Origin: Chloroflexota bacterium
GTDB lineage: Bacteria; Chloroflexota; Anaerolineae; DTPP01
Length of the DNA stretch: 6,796 nucleotides
Direction of reading: 5' to 3'
Assembly: GCA_012514615.1 (NCBI GenBank)
Contig: JAAYZY010000651.1
Location: forward strand, 1 to 6,796
This document shows, one piece after another, positions 1-5,545 of the stretch. Within the stretch, counting starts at the first letter, position 1. Each line of letters starts with the position of its first letter. Made by a program: the position numbers and the translations under genes. Below the pieces are notes generated by a model. The model was not told the DNA's origin. It made no database searches and saw only the letters and a list, made by a program, of their open reading frames with translations.

Positions 1-248
1 GGGGTGGTGATGACCTCGTCGCCGGGCCCTACGCCCAAGGCTGCCAAGGCCAACCGCAGCGCGTCGGTGCCAGAAGCGACTCCCCAGGCGAACTGCGCCT
101 GGCAGTACGCCGCCATCTCCTGTTCCAGGGCCGACACCTGCGGGCCGAGGATGAACTGGCCGCCCGCCAGCACCTGAGCCACGGCAGCATCCATCTCCCC
201 CTTCAGTGCCGCGTATTGCGCTTTCAGGTCCAACACAGGGATCTTCAA
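1..248 (-). CDS. DegT/DnrJ/EryC1/StrS-family PLP-dependent aminotransferase, N-terminal fragment
   Basis: The first 82 codons of a gene that continues beyond base 1. The protein opens L/M-K-I-P-V-L-D-L-K-A-Q-Y, followed by a helix and the stretch G-Q-F-I-L-G-P-Q-V, then A-S-G-T-D-A-L-R-L-A-L near residue 65 and G-V-G-P-G-D-E-V-I-T-T at the end. These are hallmarks of the DegT/DnrJ/EryC1/StrS aminotransferases, which transfer an amino group from glutamate or glutamine to keto-sugar nucleotides for cell-surface glycan, O-antigen or antibiotic sugar synthesis. The S-G-T-D segment lies in the PLP-phosphate-binding region. The catalytic lysine, normally around residue 180, is outside the window, so activity and substrate cannot be judged. 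The TTG at 248 is chosen because GGGGAGG (255-261) sits 6 nt upstream and because homologues typically begin M-K-I-P. An in-frame ATG at 281 lacks a ribosome site and would add 11 atypical residues. Confidence 0.9.
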   Translation of the reverse strand, partial: MKIPVLDLKAQYAALKGEMDAAVAQVLAGGQFILGPQVSALEQEMAAYCQAQFAWGVASGTDALRLALAALGVGPGDEVITT

Positions 249-254
249 CGTAGG

Positions 255-261
255 CCTCCCC
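255..261 (-). promoter_or_regulatory. Ribosome binding site deciding the TTG start of the aminotransferase
   Basis: Read on the minus strand this is GGGGAGG, 6 nt before the TTG at 248. It favours that start over the in-frame ATG at 281, which has only G/C-rich sequence with no purine-rich site ahead of it. Confidence 0.75.
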
Positions 262-296
262 AGGTGGGCTATGGCGACCATGGGCGCCGCATGGGC

Positions 297-314
297 CGCT
301 GACCGCGGTCAGCG
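297..314. promoter_or_regulatory. 18-bp perfect palindrome at the aminotransferase transcription start; candidate operator
   Basis: The sequence CGCTGACCGCGGTCAGCG is identical to its own reverse complement over 18 bases. It begins at about +1 of the minus-strand promoter (the -10 box ends at 321, so +1 is near 314). Position and symmetry fit an operator for a dimeric repressor. The same bases in RNA could fold as a 7-bp stem with a CGCG loop at the extreme 5' end of the transcript, which could protect the message. No regulator gene is present in the window, so the binding protein is unknown. Confidence 0.5.
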
Positions 315-320
315 CGCAGC

Positions 321-349
321 ATTATAGCATGGCCGGCCAGGGCGGTCAA
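321..349 (-). promoter_or_regulatory. Sigma70-type promoter for the aminotransferase gene
   Basis: On the minus strand, TTGACC (349-344) is followed by a 17-nt spacer and a perfect TATAAT (326-321). This is 11 of 12 consensus bases at optimal spacing, in an AT-poor background where TATAAT is rare by chance. The predicted start of transcription is near 314, giving a leader of about 66 nt before the TTG at 248. The leader carries the 18-bp palindrome and the ribosome site. Confidence 0.75.
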
Positions 350-362
350 CAGAACGCTTGGC

Positions 363-391
363 TTGCCGGCGGGTGGGTCGGGTGCTATAGT
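363..391 (+). promoter_or_regulatory. Sigma70-type promoter for the DUF4416 gene
   Basis: TTGCCG (363-368), a 17-nt spacer and TATAGT (386-391) match 9 of 12 consensus bases at optimal spacing. Transcription would start near 398, about 20 nt before the ATG at 419. The -35 boxes of this promoter and the divergent minus-strand promoter are only 13 bp apart, so both could be occupied or regulated together. Confidence 0.6.
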
Positions 392-406
392 GAGGGCAGC
401 AGGCTC

Positions 407-412
407 AGGAGG
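407..412 (+). promoter_or_regulatory. Ribosome binding site for the DUF4416 gene
   Basis: AGGAGG lies 6 nt before the ATG at 419. It rules against the longer in-frame start at 329, which lies upstream of the predicted promoter and has no ribosome site. Confidence 0.85.
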
Positions 413-418
413 ACAGGG

Positions 419-958
419 ATGGGGGAGATCCACGCGCCGCAACCGGTCAAGCTGATCGTCAGCCTGTTGGGCGGGCAGAGGGACCTGCTGGAGACCGCCC
501 AGGCGCGCCTGGCGGACCGTTTCGGCGTTTGCGACTATGCCAGCGCCGCCTTGCCGTTTGTGCAGACCCCGTACTACGAGGCCGAGTTCGGGCCCAGCCT
601 GCTGCGGCGCATTGTCGCTTTCCGGCGGCTGGTGGACCCAGGCGAGTTGGCGGCGATCAAGCGCTTGACCAACGACTGGGAACAAGAATGGAGCAGCGGC
701 GGTCGCCGCCAGATCAACCTGGACCCCGGCTACGTCTCCATGGCCAAGCTGGTGCTGGCCACCACCAAGAACTTCGCCCACCGCATCTACATCGGCCAGG
801 GGATCTTCGCCGAGGTCACCCTGCGCTACGCCAAGGGAGGCTTTCAGCCTTGGCCGTGGACCTACCCCGACTACGCGTCGGAGGAGTACCGGGCGATCTT
901 CGGCGAGATTCGGGCCCGCTATGCCCAGCAACTTCGGGACGCCTCAGGGGGCCGATGA
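419..958 (+). CDS. DUF4416 family protein
   Basis: A complete 179-residue cytosolic protein without signal peptide or membrane segment. I recognise it as DUF4416 from the opening P-V-K-L-I-V-S (residues 9-15), the central R-R-Q-I-N-L-D-P-G-Y (96-105) followed by K-L-V-L-A-T-T-K (110-117), H-R-I-Y-I-G-Q-G-I-F-A-E (121-132), and F-Q-P-W-P-W-T-Y-P-D-Y (142-152). The length matches the family. The family is widespread in bacteria but has no established biochemical function that I know of; the conserved N-x-D-P-G-Y and aromatic-rich segments suggest a ligand site, but that is inference. The start at 419 follows an ideal AGGAGG and a promoter. The gene stands alone on the plus strand, divergent from the sugar aminotransferase, and its last 15 bases overlap the end of the convergent membrane glycosyltransferase gene. 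No terminator was seen after it. Confidence 0.9.
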   Translation: MGEIHAPQPVKLIVSLLGGQRDLLETAQARLADRFGVCDYASAALPFVQTPYYEAEFGPSLLRRIVAFRRLVDPGELAAIKRLTNDWEQEWSSGGRRQINLDPGYVSMAKLVLATTKNFAHRIYIGQGIFAEVTLRYAKGGFQPWPWTYPDYASEEYRAIFGEIRARYAQQLRDASGGR

Positions 959-2563
959 CCCCGGGCCCGCCTGGCCTACCACGAAGATGAGCCGACCGCT
1001 GCGGTCGCGATGGGTCTGCACCACGTCGGCGGCCAGGCCCATGTTGGCCAGGGTCTGGCTGTAGAGATCGAGGCGGCCGCGGTAGATCGTCTCTTCCAGC
1101 GAGTGGAAGACGTGCAGGCGGTGGCCACGCCGCACCATCTCCTGAACCTGCCCCGCGAACTCCCCGTCAGGCTCTTCCAGGCTCGCGTAGCCGAAGACCT
1201 CCACGGGCTGTACCCGGCCGGCGGTGAGGAACTGCACCGGGGCGGCGATGCCCCAGTCAAACGCCAGTGGCCGGGTGTCGCCTCGTTGGTCCAGGCCGGC
1301 TGCCAAGCCGTAGATGGCTGGCGTGTGCCCGCCCAGGCCGCCGGTCATGGCCAGGGCCCGGTGGTACCGGAGATCCACCGCCACGTCGCCGGCCATGAGC
1401 AGAACCACCACGCCGGCCATGGCCCAGGCTGCAGGGCGTGCTCGCAAGCGGGCAGCCAAGGCGTCCAGCGTGCCCCCGAGGGCCAGGGCCGGCAGCGGCA
1501 TGAGGATGGCGAAGTGACTGTGCCACAGCGCCGACACCGTGACGCAGCTCTGGAGGACCATGGCGGCCAAGAGCAGGTAGGGGACAAGGTGCCGCTTGCG
1601 CACCTGAGGAACAAGCCGCCCCAACAGCGCCACGACGACAGCCGCCGCGGCGGCCCCCAGGGTCAGCGGCCATGCTCTGTTCTGGAAGGTGCCGCCCAGG
1701 TACCAGAAGGGGCTGCCGGCCAGCACTTCCCACAACTGCCGGGCCCGCAGGGCCAGGTTGGGGCCAATGGCCAGGTTGTCCACTCCGTAGTAGGACGAGG
1801 TCAGGTTGCCGAAGATCGCCTGGAACGTGCCCTGGGTCTGCAGGTTGAAGACGACCAGGGGCGCCAGAGGCAGGGCCAGCAAGAGCGCAGCGACGGCCAG
1901 GTCGCGCCCTGCCACCGGGTGCGGCAGCGCCGGGCGTGCCCGCCCACGGAGCAGTACCCAGCACACCGCCAGGCCGCCCAAGGTCCAGACGAATAGAAGC
2001 TTGGCCCAGAGCCCCAGGCCCCAGGCCAGCGCAGTGACGAAGACCCAGCGCCGCCGCCCTTCCTGCCACCATCGCCAGCCGCTCCACAGCGATACGGCCA
2101 GAAGAGTTCCTGTCACCGCCGTAACGTAGAGGCCCTGGCGGCTCCAGAAGACGAAGGCAGGCTGCACCGCCAGCAGGCAGGCGGCCGCCGCGGCTGCCCG
2201 GGGCGAATAGAGGCGGCGGGCCAGGTCCCAGGTGACCAACAGCGTCAGCGCACCCTGCAAAACGGCCAGGCAACGCAAGGAGACAACCTGGACACCGCCC
2301 AGGGCAAAGAACGGCAGGAGCAGATAAGCGTTCAGGGCGCCGATGTAGTCTTGCACCATCAGGGGCCAGGCGCGGCCGGCCAGGTGGATGGCGCTGCCGC
2401 GGAACGGCTCCAGCGGCTGCCCCAGCAGCATCTGCATGGCTGGCAGGCCAGCTTCTTTGGCCTCGTCGTAGTGCAGCCCCGGCAGGTCAAGCTGGGCCAG
2501 CGTCAGCGACAGGTAGAGCCCCAGGGCCAGACACGGGGCGGCCCACGCCCGCTTATTCTGCAA
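944..2563 (-). CDS. GT39/ArnT-like polytopic membrane glycosyltransferase
   Basis: A 539-residue integral membrane protein of the GT-C type. A first membrane helix (about 8-25) leads into an outside loop with H-Y-D-E-A (31-35). The acidic D33-E34 pair in this loop is typical of dolichyl/polyprenyl-phosphate-sugar-dependent transferases such as PMT and ArnT. About ten further hydrophobic helices follow up to residue 400, with R-Q-G near 142 in a loop and short basic turns on the cytoplasmic side. Residues 400-539 form a soluble, probably extracytoplasmic, domain. The likely role is transfer of a sugar from a polyprenyl carrier to a protein, lipid or surface polymer; donor and acceptor are unknown. 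The start is a TTG that overlaps the end of the FecR-like gene by 11 bp, with GAGG (2573-2576) 9 nt upstream. It is the last gene of the minus-strand string, and its end overlaps the convergent DUF4416 gene by 15 bp. The family is clear; specificity is not. Confidence 0.85.
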   Translation of the reverse strand: MQNKRAWAAPCLALGLYLSLTLAQLDLPGLHYDEAKEAGLPAMQMLLGQPLEPFRGSAIHLAGRAWPLMVQDYIGALNAYLLLPFFALGGVQVVSLRCLAVLQGALTLLVTWDLARRLYSPRAAAAAACLLAVQPAFVFWSRQGLYVTAVTGTLLAVSLWSGWRWWQEGRRRWVFVTALAWGLGLWAKLLFVWTLGGLAVCWVLLRGRARPALPHPVAGRDLAVAALLLALPLAPLVVFNLQTQGTFQAIFGNLTSSYYGVDNLAIGPNLALRARQLWEVLAGSPFWYLGGTFQNRAWPLTLGAAAAAVVVALLGRLVPQVRKRHLVPYLLLAAMVLQSCVTVSALWHSHFAILMPLPALALGGTLDALAARLRARPAAWAMAGVVVLLMAGDVAVDLRYHRALAMTGGLGGHTPAIYGLAAGLDQRGDTRPLAFDWGIAAPVQFLTAGRVQPVEVFGYASLEEPDGEFAGQVQEMVRRGHRLHVFHSLEETIYRGRLDLYSQTLANMGLAADVVQTHRDRSGRLIFVVGQAGPGSSAP

Positions 2564-3764
2564 TCAACCCCACCTCAGAGACCATGGCCCGGTAGTTCCA
2601 GCCGGAGGCGTAGATGCGCAGGGAGTGGATGTGCACCGGCCGCGCATCGCCCAGCAGCTCCACCAGGTCCTCCGACTCGTAGGGGTACCAGATGAAGGCG
2701 GGGATCTTCTCGCCGTTGCGCAGCGGCCAGTTGGGCGGCGGATCGCGGTAGTAGAAGCCGTGGTACCACGAAAGGTCCCGGCCGTAGGCGTCGCGGTACT
2801 TCAGCTCTACCATGATGGGGAACTCCGAACTGCGGTAGCCGGCGCCAGGCAAGCTCTGGTATTCCAGGCGCACGTCCAGGCGCACCAGCAGCGAGACCAA
2901 GTCCCGCACATCACGGTTGATGGTCTGCTCGATGCTGACTTCGGTGTGCACGCCCTCCTCGGCGCCCATGCGCACGAAGTAGGCGGCTCGGCGGTCACCC
3001 TGGTCTACGATCTCCACGTCGCCTGGGGCGATCCCTTCCAGGTCGGAGTAGGGGGCTGCGCTCCAGCTGGTTTCCAGCAGGTCGCGGAAGTTGCCGTTGG
3101 CGATGAGGTTCTGTGCGGCTGGCAGGGTAGGGCCCAGTTCCCCGTTGTGCATATCCACCCGCTGACCTTGCTCCACCCACACGCCGCGGCTGCCGGCCAA
3201 GACCATGGCTTCGCCGTAGCGCGTGACAACCTGGCTGTGACCGTCGCCCACTTGGATGGAGTAGCTGCCGCCGGGCAGAAGTCGCGTCTCGCCGCCGGGC
3301 ACGCGGACGATCACCTCGCGGTCGCGCTCGTCGCTGGCGGCCACGCTGATGCGGGCCAGCCCGCTGTGCAGGTCTACCAGCACGGCATCAGGGTGGGGAC
3401 TCAGAGAGAAGCGCGGCCGGCGCATCGCCCGTACGGTGGCCTCGGTCTCGCCGTAGAGAAGCATGGTGCTAGATTCGAAGAAGGTTAGGTTGGCGCGGGA
3501 GTCGCTGCCGGTGCGGATGCGGGCCCCTTCGGCCAGGTCGCGGGAGGCGGTGAGGGTAATCGGCTCTGCGGCCCGAGGCTCCCGCACCGTAACCATGCCG
3601 GTGATGAACTCCAACGCGCCCCGCTGCGGCTGGGTGGCGTTCAGCAGGTACCAGCGTACAGACAGGGGAATGCCGACGGCCAGGACGACGAAGAGGATGA
3701 AGGCGAGCCAGAGCACCACCCAGGTGGCGCGCTCGGGGTTGCGATGGGCTAGGCGTTGCATCAT
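2553..3764 (-). CDS. FecR-like domain protein, membrane-anchored, with C-terminal carbohydrate-binding-like region
   Basis: 403 residues. A basic N-terminus (R4, R8, R12) precedes one membrane helix (about 14-36), so the rest should face outside. Residues about 55-205 resemble a FecR domain: L-A-E-G-A-R-I-R-T-G (78-86) and then a beta-rich run A-N-L-T-F-F-E-S-S-T-M-L-L-Y (91-104), followed by V-R-V-P-G-G-E-T-R-L (153-162) and further short strands. From 218 a second beta-rich region begins N-L-I-A-N-G-N-F, a typical opening of galactose-binding or CBM4/9-like folds, and runs to the C-terminus with many aromatic residues (Y and W at 330-400). No FecI-type sigma factor or TonB receptor gene is nearby, so a classical FecR anti-sigma role is unlikely; a structural or glycan-binding envelope role is my inference. 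ATG follows the acylphosphatase stop codon directly (TAGATGATG), so the start may be either of two adjacent ATGs. It overlaps the following glycosyltransferase gene by 11 bp. Confidence 0.7.
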   Translation of the reverse strand: MMQRLAHRNPERATWVVLWLAFILFVVLAVGIPLSVRWYLLNATQPQRGALEFITGMVTVREPRAAEPITLTASRDLAEGARIRTGSDSRANLTFFESSTMLLYGETEATVRAMRRPRFSLSPHPDAVLVDLHSGLARISVAASDERDREVIVRVPGGETRLLPGGSYSIQVGDGHSQVVTRYGEAMVLAGSRGVWVEQGQRVDMHNGELGPTLPAAQNLIANGNFRDLLETSWSAAPYSDLEGIAPGDVEIVDQGDRRAAYFVRMGAEEGVHTEVSIEQTINRDVRDLVSLLVRLDVRLEYQSLPGAGYRSSEFPIMVELKYRDAYGRDLSWYHGFYYRDPPPNWPLRNGEKIPAFIWYPYESEDLVELLGDARPVHIHSLRIYASGWNYRAMVSEVGLIAE

Positions 3765-4049
3765 CTAGAAACCCACTCCAAAGTCGTGGTATTCTCCGCG
3801 GGCTGCTTCCCAGGTCGTCTCCACCCGCAGGACCTCGGCAGCCGCTGGCCCTTGGTGCAGGAACTCCAGCAGGGCGAGCAGGGCCTCACCGGACCCTTCG
3901 GCTACCACCTCCACGGTGCCGTCCCAGCGGTTGCAGACGTAGCCGGTGAGCCCCAGCCGACGGGCGTGCAGACGGGTGTGGTAGCGGAAGCCTACCCCCT
4001 GCACCGCGCCGTGCACAATCGCCTCCAAGCGCCGCTGTGTGGCCGTCAC
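3765..4049 (-). CDS. acyP: Acylphosphatase
   Basis: A complete 94-residue protein, the usual size for the family. It hydrolyses carboxyl-phosphate bonds of acyl phosphates such as acetyl phosphate or carbamoyl phosphate in the cytosol. The diagnostic segment G-A-V-Q-G-V-G-F-R-Y (14-23) holds the catalytic arginine R22 in the phosphate-binding loop. The second signature, G-Y-V-C-N-R-W-D-G-T-V-E (36-47), holds the catalytic asparagine N40. Both essential residues are present. The protein ends F-G-V-G-F, where most family members have a similar short aromatic tail (commonly F-x-x-x-Y/F). It starts with GTG in a GTGA overlap with the stop of the radical SAM gene; GGGGAG (4056-4061) lies 6 nt upstream. 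Its own stop abuts the ATG of the FecR-like gene. The 4-bp overlap implies coupled translation with the radical SAM protein. Confidence 0.95.
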   Translation of the reverse strand: MTATQRRLEAIVHGAVQGVGFRYHTRLHARRLGLTGYVCNRWDGTVEVVAEGSGEALLALLEFLHQGPAAAEVLRVETTWEAARGEYHDFGVGF

Positions 4050-4993
4050 CGCTCGCTCCCCGGCGCACCATCCAGCCGCCGCAGGCCTGCCTCACTAGCC
4101 AGGCGTGTCGCCTCGTCCATCTCCTGCCGCGTCACGGGGCGGTGGAGCGGGGCGGTTTCCCGCGCTTGGTGGCAGGGCCGATACTGCCCCATGATGTTGA
4201 CGTAGGTGTTGGGCGAGACCTGGTTGGCCAGGAAGCGCAGGACCTCCGCCGTGCCGGCCAGCCCCTTCGGCAGCACCAGGTGGCGCACCAACAGCCCACG
4301 CCGAGCCACTCCTTGGTCATCGCAGACCAGGTCGCCCACTTGGCGGTGCATCTCTTGCACAGCGGCTTGGTTGCGCCGTGGGTAGTCTGCCACGTGGGAG
4401 AGCTGCAAGCCCACTGCGGAATCGGCGTACTTCATGTCGGGCATGTAGATATCCACCACGCCGTCCAGCAGCGCCAGGGTCGGCGGGGCGTCGTAGCCGC
4501 CGCTGTTGTAGACGACCGGCAGCCGTAGCCCGGCCTCAGCCGCCAACAAGAGGCCGGCCAGCACCTGCGGCACCACGTGGCTGGGCGACACCAGGTTGAT
4601 GTTGTGGCAGCCGGCGCTCTGGAGTTGCAGCATCATGGCCGCCAGGCCGTCCGCTTCCACCGCCGTCCCTTCACCGCCCTGGCTGATTTCGTAGTTCTGG
4701 CAGGTGATGCAGGCCAGGTTGCAGTGGCTGAAGAAGATAGTGCCCGACCCGCCGCTCCCAACCAAGGGCGCTTCCTCGCCGAAGTGGGGGTGGAAGCTGG
4801 CCACCACTGCTCGAGCGCCGGTGCGGCAAGCGGCCCCCGCGCCTGTGGCGCCGACCAGGCGGTCGGCCCCACAGGCGCGGGGGCACAGGGTACAGCGCCG
4901 CAAGCGCTGCCAGGCTTCCGTCGCCCGCCAGCGCAGCTCCCCTTGGCGGTGCAACCGCAGATAGTTGGGCTCCCAGGCTGTCGTCCCCTGCAT
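4046..4993 (-). CDS. pflX: PflX-like radical SAM iron-sulfur protein (COG1313 type)
   Basis: 315 residues. The radical SAM CX3CX2C motif is C91-N-L-A-C95-I-T-C98, preceded by G-T-I-F-F-S-H and followed by Q-N-Y-E-I-S, as in PflX and pyruvate formate-lyase activase relatives; these three cysteines would bind the 4Fe-4S cluster that cleaves S-adenosylmethionine. An extra N-terminal cysteine set (C34, C37, C41, C56, in C-x-x-C-P-R-x-C-G) is characteristic of PflX and suggests a second metal site. Y-N-S-G-G-Y-D near 165-171 and D-I-Y-M-P-D-M-K near 182-189 match the core barrel. The substrate of PflX proteins is not known to me, and no glycyl-radical enzyme gene is in the window. ATG at 4993 lies 6 bp after the exonuclease stop; the gene ends in a 4-bp overlap with acyP. 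The linker between C41 and C56 coincides with a large inverted repeat and seems about three residues longer than I remember for the family. Confidence 0.88.
   Translation of the reverse strand: MQGTTAWEPNYLRLHRQGELRWRATEAWQRLRRCTLCPRACGADRLVGATGAGAACRTGARAVVASFHPHFGEEAPLVGSGGSGTIFFSHCNLACITCQNYEISQGGEGTAVEADGLAAMMLQLQSAGCHNINLVSPSHVVPQVLAGLLLAAEAGLRLPVVYNSGGYDAPPTLALLDGVVDIYMPDMKYADSAVGLQLSHVADYPRRNQAAVQEMHRQVGDLVCDDQGVARRGLLVRHLVLPKGLAGTAEVLRFLANQVSPNTYVNIMGQYRPCHQARETAPLHRPVTRQEMDEATRLASEAGLRRLDGAPGSER
4833..4884. repeat. Near-perfect 52-bp inverted repeat inside the radical SAM gene
   Basis: The arms are 4833-4856 and 4861-4884, with the 4-base loop AGGC (4857-4860). Twenty-three of 24 arm positions pair; the sole mismatch is C4849 against C4868. 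The arms are about 80% G+C, so the RNA hairpin would be exceptionally stable. The repeat covers codons 37-54 of the radical SAM gene, namely the end of the C-P-R-A-C-G motif and the glycine/alanine linker before C56. It has no following T-run in either direction, so it does not look like an intrinsic terminator. Confidence 0.9.
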
Positions 4994-4999
4994 CGCGCC

Positions 5000-5545
5000 C
5001 TACCAGCCTACCGGCACCTGCTGCAGGCGGCTCCTCTTGTCGATGAACGCGACGTAGCGGCGCCGTTGCCCAAACTCGTAGACCTTGCGGGTGATCTCCA
5101 CATCCTGGCGGCAGTACTCGGCGACCTGGTCCACCTTGCCCTCGCGGAACCAGCGCACTGCGTCCAGCCCGTTGCCCGCCTTGCCCAGGCCCAACGTGGC
5201 TTGGGCTACGCTGTCCAAGGGTACCCTGAAGCCCAAGGCGCGGTGCAGGTGGTCCAGCATGTCCACCGTGGGCAAGGCGCCCAGCGGAAGCTGGGTGTAC
5301 GGCTGCAGCACCGGGTAATCGAAGCGGAGCAGGTTGTAGCCCACGACCCGCTGCGCCCTTGCCAGTTCTTCCGCCAGGGCGTCCATCTGGTCTTCGGTGT
5401 AGACGGTGTAGACGCCGCTCAGACTGTTGTGGGTGACGGCCACCGACACCCGCAGGCGTTCCAGACGGCCCCAGCCGCCCACCTCGTGGGCCAGGTGCTG
5501 GGTCTCCACGTCCAGAACCAGGGTGGGGCCGTCGGCGCTAGGCAC
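5000..5545 (-). CDS. DEDDy-type 3'-5' exonuclease, RNase H-like (YprB-type domain)
   Basis: 181 residues, all one nuclease domain. Exo I is L-V-L-D12-V-E14-T; Exo II is V-V-G-Y-N-L-L-R-F-D76-Y-P-V-L; Exo III is V-A-E-Y144-C-R-Q-D148-V. With D12, E14, D76, Y144 and D148 present, the two-metal active site of the DEDDy class looks intact. The arrangement N-x-x-x-F-D in Exo II and the short length fit the RNase_H_2/YprB group rather than a DNA polymerase domain. Substrate (DNA or RNA) is not predictable; the protein should be cytosolic. GTG at 5545 is chosen because GGAGAG (5553-5558) sits 7 nt upstream and the residues before it (reading frame open back to 5683) are only a shadow of the TPR gene. 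It overlaps the TPR gene by 8 bp and ends 6 bp before the radical SAM gene. Basic C-terminal residues (R-R-R at 161-163, K-R-S-R near 169-172) may contact nucleic acid. Confidence 0.87.
   Translation of the reverse strand: MPSADGPTLVLDVETQHLAHEVGGWGRLERLRVSVAVTHNSLSGVYTVYTEDQMDALAEELARAQRVVGYNLLRFDYPVLQPYTQLPLGALPTVDMLDHLHRALGFRVPLDSVAQATLGLGKAGNGLDAVRWFREGKVDQVAEYCRQDVEITRKVYEFGQRRRYVAFIDKRSRLQQVPVGW

Noticed and set aside
329..418. A longer start for the DUF4416 gene at ATG 329
   Set aside because: It lies upstream of the predicted promoter, overlaps the divergent promoter's -10 box, has no ribosome site and adds 30 residues not seen in the family.
269..931. A 220-codon minus-strand frame opposite the DUF4416 gene
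   Set aside because: The plus strand there has a promoter, an ideal ribosome site and conserved DUF4416 motifs; the antisense frame has none.
946..970. G/C runs at the convergent overlap that could pair as a short hairpin
   Set aside because: At most a 4-bp stem around a 7-base loop with no T-run on either side; too weak for an intrinsic terminator call.
1010..1996. A 328-codon plus-strand open frame, and a 338-codon minus-strand frame at 1257-2273, inside the glycosyltransferase gene
   Set aside because: Both are shadows of a membrane protein with clear hydrophobic helices and the H-Y-D-E-A motif; the shadow translations are Gln/Gly/Pro-rich and lack any domain.
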